64,000 bases of DNA from Eublepharis macularius (lineage: Eukaryota > Chordata > Lepidosauria > Squamata > Eublepharidae). Under the pieces are notes generated by a model. That model saw nothing but the letters and a program-made list of their open reading frames with translations. It had not been told where the DNA came from and ran no database searches. A program made the translations under genes and the position numbers. The stretch's first letter is position 1. Each line of letters opens with the position of its first letter. Of the stretch, positions 59,467-64,000 are shown one piece after another. The stretch is from contig NC_072790.1 of NCBI RefSeq assembly GCF_028583425.1, positions 159,396,397 to 159,460,396 of the forward strand, in the 5' to 3' direction.

Positions 59467-59860
59467 GTAATGTAGTTTGTTTTTAAAGCTGGATACAGTC
59501 AACTTTAGTGAGTCGTCTCCCACTCTGCTAAGCCCTTGTAATGTCCTGCCCTTTATAGCTTGTTTGTCAAATCGAGACTGCCAAAATTCTTTTCGTTCCT
59601 CTGCCAGGGAATGCTGGTCTGTTTTAAAAAACAACAAAACTGCACGAGGTTGTCAACAGAGATTATGCTGGCTGAACACAGACAGAGGGAGCCTCTAAGT
59701 AGCTGGTCGCAACATGTATCCATTTTGCAGCCACGATACATTTCCCAAAGTCGTTGTCACCGGGACGCAAGCAACGCTTCTGAGCTGCAAAGGCGGCTTG
59801 TTCCATAATCCCGCGGGTTGCAGGAATCACGTTGTTGCTTTGCTTGTGTTGGTAGGCCTG
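59467..59860 (+). other. SCCPDH 5' flank
   Basis: Non-repetitive sequence between the array and the CpG island. A tacatttcccaaag stretch near 59738 loosely resembles a ZNF143-type site. No exon is seen. Confidence 0.5.
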
Positions 59861-60480
59861 GATATTCTCCTCCTGCCACGGGCTTCGTGGGCGGGAGGAG
59901 GGAAGCCTTTGAAGTCGGGAGCACAGCGGGAGGAAGAAAACACGACCACTGAAGGGATCCGCGGCCTGCGGGGGAAAGGCGTTCCAGGCGTCACGTGACG
60001 CTGAGCCCAGAGGCTGGGGGCGGGCGAGCCGGGCCATTATTAACGACCCTTCCCCGCCATCCTGCATTCTGCTGCCGTTGGGCGCCTTTCTGCTGCGCAC
60101 TCTTTGCTGCTGCCAGTGTCCGCCTGCCCGTGCGCTGACCAACGGACGCAGGGCGGTCGAGCTGCCTCCTCGTCCCCATGGCGACCGGGAGGCCTTTCCA
60201 GCTGGTGGTCTTCGGGGCATCGGGCTTCACTGGCCAGTTCGTGGTCGAGGAAGTCGCGCGGGTGGCAGCCGAGGATGCGCTGCGAGGCTCCGTGCGCTGG
60301 GCTGTGGCCGGCAGGAGCAAGGACAAGCTGCAGGCGGTGGTTGACAGGGCGGCCGGCAGGCTGGGTGAGAAGCGACCAGTGGTTGGGAGGGAAAGCGTGC
60401 GACCGGCGTGCTCTGTCCGCTACCGCGTTGCTCTTCACCCTTTCCCCACAGCTTCCCAGAAGGAGTCGGAAGGGAAGCTG
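59861..60480 (+). promoter_or_regulatory. SCCPDH: CpG-island promoter of SCCPDH
   Basis: GC-rich and CpG-dense (gggcggg, gggcgggcgagccggg) around and upstream of the start codon, with no TATA box, as usual for housekeeping promoters. The transcription start is not resolvable by eye. The long minus-strand frames here (up to 185 aa) are composition artefacts. Confidence 0.75.
60178..60364 (+). CDS. SCCPDH: SCCPDH exon 1 (saccharopine dehydrogenase-like)
   Basis: Encodes a saccharopine dehydrogenase-like oxidoreductase of lipid droplets/membranes whose reaction is poorly defined. ATG 60178 sits in CCCCATGGCG, a good Kozak context. The exon encodes 62 residues plus one base, starting MATGRPFQLVVFGASGFTGQ. 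This is the Rossmann-fold start, with the nucleotide-binding GASGFTG at residues 13-19, followed by WAVAGRSKDKLQ. The donor is CTGG|GTGAGA after 60364, phase 1. Start, motif and length agree with the human protein as I recall it. The frame read past the donor (to 60483) is intronic. Confidence 0.95.
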
Positions 60481-61374
60481 TAAAGCCAAAGGCCCAAATT
60501 CTAATTGGTTTTCCTTCACAAGGAGGGATGTGGAGGGAGACCGCGTAGTGATTGGTGGGGGGTGGGGAGGCATCGTTAAGCTTAATGCTGCAGCCTGCCC
60601 GCTCTGAACATCTACCTGCTGTTCCTACTTAAATGTGAATCGGATTAAAGTCTCCTCGTGTATATTTTATGTACACTTAAAAATACGTTTAAAAACAATC
60701 CAAATGTGCTGTGTTGCTGGAAAGTTTTTTAACTCGCATAGTTTTGCTTCTTAATCGCTTTGATGGTTTTGCTAATGTATTTCAGTTGAAACTTGCAGGA
60801 TTTCTTTGCTTTACAGCCCCAGGCTTTCTAATTTACGACTTGAAACAGTTGTCTTCATGAAAAAAGTATATAATGTTGGTGCTATTACTGTGTATTGTAA
60901 AAATAGAATAAAAATTTAATCACAAATTACTTTAATTGCTCTCCAGAACCAGATCTGTAGCTTATTTAAACCTAAGGCTCAGATAGAATGACTGGGATAA
61001 CAACTGTATAGTTGTCTTGTTGTATTGAATAGTTCCTAACATATTTCCCACAATTTCTGGAGAGCTTTTCTAGTGATACCTTGTGATAAGAGGCACCATC
61101 TTCCCACATGCCCTGCGGTTTTTGTTGAAAAAGCATCTTGGGAGGAATATGGTAATGTCTACTTTCTGTATAAGAACAATTTTTAAAAGCCCCTAAATTT
61201 AGTTTTGCAGCTACTTGTTAAAAGAATTGTGTTTTCTTCCCTTAACCTACTAGATAATAATTGAATATGGCAATAACTGAATATGGATGATTAAGAAAAA
61301 GGAAGGAGTAGATTGGACAGTAATGATTATATAGTGTCCAGCATACCTTGTAACATTTTTCTTTCCAATTTCAG
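60365..61374 (+). other. SCCPDH: SCCPDH intron 1
   Basis: Runs from GTGAGA to TTTCCAATTTCAG, about 1.0 kb, AT-rich after the CpG island. No mobile element was recognised. Confidence 0.85.
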
Positions 61375-61487
61375 GGAAGGCTGAGCTGAAGTCAGAGGTT
61401 GATATCATCCTATGTGATGTCAGTGATCCAACATCTCTTGCTAATATGGCTAAACAAGCAACTGTTGTTCTGAACTGCGTAGGCCCA
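61375..61487 (+). CDS. SCCPDH: SCCPDH exon 2
   Basis: The exon has 113 bases: two complete the split Gly codon of exon 1, then 37 codons ending MAKQATVVLNCVGP before the donor CCA|GTAAGC, phase 0. ILCDVSDPTSLANMAKQATV continues the Rossmann fold, with VLNCVGP as the strand-loop that follows in saccharopine dehydrogenase-like proteins. In-frame joining with exon 1 confirms both splice sites. The remaining exons lie beyond the window. Confidence 0.95.
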
Positions 61488-62848
61488 GTAAGCGTCTTGG
61501 TCTTTTTAAGGGAGTAAACCAAATGTTCCTATGCTGCACCTTGCAAATGAAGTTCATTGTATTTTGGAAGATCATAATTTTAAAAAAGAAATTTTTCTAT
61601 TAAACTGAACAGTTTCCTATGTGAAGATATCTGAAATAGAAAATCCTTCTGCATAATACTATAAAGTTAAGACAAATTTTAAATAATTATGGGAATCACT
61701 TGGTGAACGAGAAGGGAAATGTACTTTAAGAATACAATTTTGGCACTTTTTTGGCACTTTTTGAAGTAGCTGTACCTACTACCCTTGTTGGTTATACTTA
61801 ATTGATACAGAAGCACCAAAAGGAGCTTCCTTTCCAGAAAATATCAGGCTGCTGAAGTGCTGCATTGGACAGATCTGTGTATAGACATGACTGGAGGCAA
61901 TTTGACAGCTCCACTAACACAGACTTGCAAGCTTGAAAATTACCAACTACAATTTAGAATTCCTATGAGGCCTTTTTAAGCTGCAGTAAAGTAATGATAG
62001 CAGTGGAACCAGTTACTTTCCATTTCTCTCCTAATTTACTGTACCATGAACATCTGGCAAGAATGGCCAAAACTGTTTTTTCATTAGCTTATTTTTCTTT
62101 TGTTCTTTCTGATTATATGTACAGTTATGAAATGTAAATGGCTGTAAATATTGTTAATAAGCAATAATTTATGGTGTTCTGTCTGCTTAAAAGATGAGTG
62201 TCTGTAGTTTAAGTATACTGGGATTGTAGGCAGGGAGGGAAGACAGGATGGGCATGTTTATTTCACGCATGTTTATTTCAAGTTCATTCTGCCCTCATTA
62301 ATTCTAGTGTAAAGTTCAGTAACTGAAACCTGCATGTTAGCTAGATGCATAAAACAGTGTGTAACTAATATGAAAAATAGCTGTGCATTTTTGAAAAGGT
62401 TTCTTTGGAGTTCTTCATGAAATCAAGTTAGCTTCTAACATCTTATATTCTAATAGTCAAGTGTGGCTTAAATTCCACCCCCACCCCCCGATTGAGGAAT
62501 GCTGTCCGTGCCTGCATACACAATACACTTTTGTTCATTCATGCCTGGCTAGTGGCTAGAGGAGGGTAGAGGAGCAGCAGCAATGCAGGCATGAACCATG
62601 AGGGTGGTGGAGGCAGGTGAATGGGAGAGGAACTGCACCCACAGTTAGCTGTGGAGGCAGCAATGATACAGGTGGATGAGCGAGGGAGCATGTACCTGCT
62701 GCTGAAGCAATGATGCTCCTCTCCTGTGTCCTGCCTGCTAAGGCAGCAACACTGAGAGCGGGCAGTGGAGGGTGCATGGGAGTCCTTACTGGCCACCCTG
62801 GTGCCAAGACAGCAACTCTGAAGGCAGTTGTGGGAGGGGGCACAGGAG
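61488..62848 (+). other. SCCPDH: SCCPDH intron 2, first part
   Basis: Non-coding. From about 62530 to 62848 there is a purine-rich stretch with imperfect repeated words (gaggcagcaatg, ggcagcaacactgag, agacagcaactctgaag) that I cannot assign to a family. Confidence 0.7.
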
Positions 62849-64000
62849 TCTTTTTTTTTTATAAATTTTTTTTATTGGATTAGAAGTCAATATTATGCTC
62901 ATTACAGTCAATTTCCTTTGTATATTCCAATTCTAACCCCCTCCCTTCCCCCCCCCTTTTGTTGACTTCCAACAGTTTTCCAACCCCTTATCCATTTTTC
63001 CCCTACTCATTTCAAACTTATTCTATTAAACATATACTTTCACTATCTTCTAAGCTTATTTATTATAACACAGTGTTATCTCTATTCCCTTTCCCACTTA
63101 GCTTATCCACTAAATATTACATTCCTGGCATATATTCTTTAATAATAATAATCTTTTATCTAATTTTTGTACTCTGTACTCTATCTTACACATTCTGATC
63201 TCATCAATATGGGACAAACAATTTGTCTCTCATTCTACATAACTTTAAATACTTCTATAAACATTATATACGTTCAATATAAGTCAATCAATTTAACTTA
63301 TACTCTATATGTTATTCTTTACTTCCTTCTACATATCTTATATTCTTATATTCATTCTATTTTAATTATATAGTTTCTCCATTATACAGTTATCTGCCAG
63401 AAATAAAATTAGTTAGTTTCTATCCTTATAATTCTTGTAATAACACCTCTAATACTTAATACTATATATAATAGTCAAATAAAATAGTTGCTTAGAATTT
63501 CTCCTTTAACTTTCCTCCCCCCGGTAAAATCACTTCCCTCTTCTTTTATTGTGTTTCAGTAATTTTCAAACTGCCACAGTTCTCCTCCCACCTCCCATTT
63601 TTTCACCAAATATTGTTTCAGCTTCTCCCAATCCATGTTAAACTGTCCTGGATCAAGGTCTCTCAATTTCCTTGTCATTTTGTCCATTTCCGCCATGTAC
63701 AGCAATTTATAAATCCAGTCCTCGATAGTTGGCACTTCTTGTACTTTCCACTTTTGCGCATACAAAAGTCTAGCTGCTGCTGTCATGTAAAATAACAATG
63801 TCCTGTATTGTGCTGGAATATCCTCCATTCCCAAGTTCAGTAGCAGGAGTTCTGGGTTCTTAGTAACTTGAAATTGTAAAATCTCACTTATGACTCTTAT
63901 TATTTCCCCCCAGTACTGCCTAGCTACCTCACAAGTCCGCCACATGTGATACAGAGATCCTTCATGCTTTTTACATTTCCAGCATTTATTAGACGTATTC
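62849..64000 (-). mobile_element. L1 element in SCCPDH intron 2, antisense, runs off window
   Basis: It begins with a T-rich run (poly(A) tail on the minus strand) at 62850, then a 3'UTR like that of the 17638 copy, then the end of ORF2. The 5' portion lies beyond 64000. Confidence 0.85.
63556..64000 (-). pseudogene. L1 ORF2 C-terminal region, partial
   Basis: The minus-strand frame ends at 63556 and is open to the window edge. It contains a cysteine motif (CWKCKKHEGSLYHMWRTC, CX2CX8HX4C), then ARQYWGEIIRVIS and VPTIEDWIYKLLYMAEMDKM, typical of the ORF2 C-terminus after endonuclease and RT. No break is visible in this part; whether the full ORF2 is intact cannot be judged here. Confidence 0.8.

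Noticed and set aside
60365..60483. Continuation of the SCCPDH exon 1 frame to a stop at 60483
   Set aside because: A strong GTGAGA donor at 60365 joins in frame to exon 2, whose product matches the family; the read-through text does not.
59663..60573. Long minus-strand open frames (up to 185 aa) opposite SCCPDH exon 1
   Set aside because: They lie in the CpG island, where stop codons are rare. No splice logic, domain or conservation is visible.

Overview
This window is vertebrate nuclear DNA, most likely from a squamate reptile (a lizard; gecko-like is possible but unproven). The evidence is spliced vertebrate exons, a CpG-island promoter, tRNA-derived SINEs whose tails end in a 'gcggtatataaatcg'-type sequence, and a mix of CR1, L1, L2-like, Penelope-like, BEL/Pao and hAT elements. 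There are no bacterial-type operons.

Two host genes frame the window, both on the + strand. At the left edge are the last two coding exons of CNST (consortin; 664-799 and 2544-2749), which carry an RVxF-type PP1 docking motif and the C-terminal membrane segment. At the right edge are a CpG island and the first two coding exons of SCCPDH (60178-60364 and 61375-61487); the gene continues beyond the window. As I recall the human map, this CNST-SCCPDH order is also human 1q44 synteny, so the 57 kb between them is an expanded intergenic region.

From 2.75 to 39 kb the region is a mosaic of mobile elements, many with readable target-site duplications (TSDs). It holds at least four short hAT-type elements with TIRs like tagggttgcca, all carrying an internal CRE-like palindrome. 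A 2-kb hAT-type element sits inside another one and contains a 188-bp inverted repeat. There is a solo LTR with a perfect 5-bp TSD, and a BEL/Pao retrotransposon with both LTRs and broken gag/pol. Several Penelope-like fragments are present, three with a recognisable minimal hammerhead ribozyme. An L1-type insertion contains only 5'UTR, ORF1 and tail (HAL1-like) with a 17-bp TSD. CR1, L1, L2-like and SINE copies complete the mosaic.

From 39.5 to 59.5 kb lies a tandem array built from a degenerate endogenous retrovirus carrying a CR1 fragment. Three large units (about 7.0, 5.5 and 4.8 kb) and one partial unit are joined by short-homology junctions that removed LTRs at some joints. The last LTR ends only about 0.7 kb upstream of the SCCPDH start codon, in the same orientation. 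Assignments come from reading motifs, splice sites and repeat ends by eye; no database search was possible.
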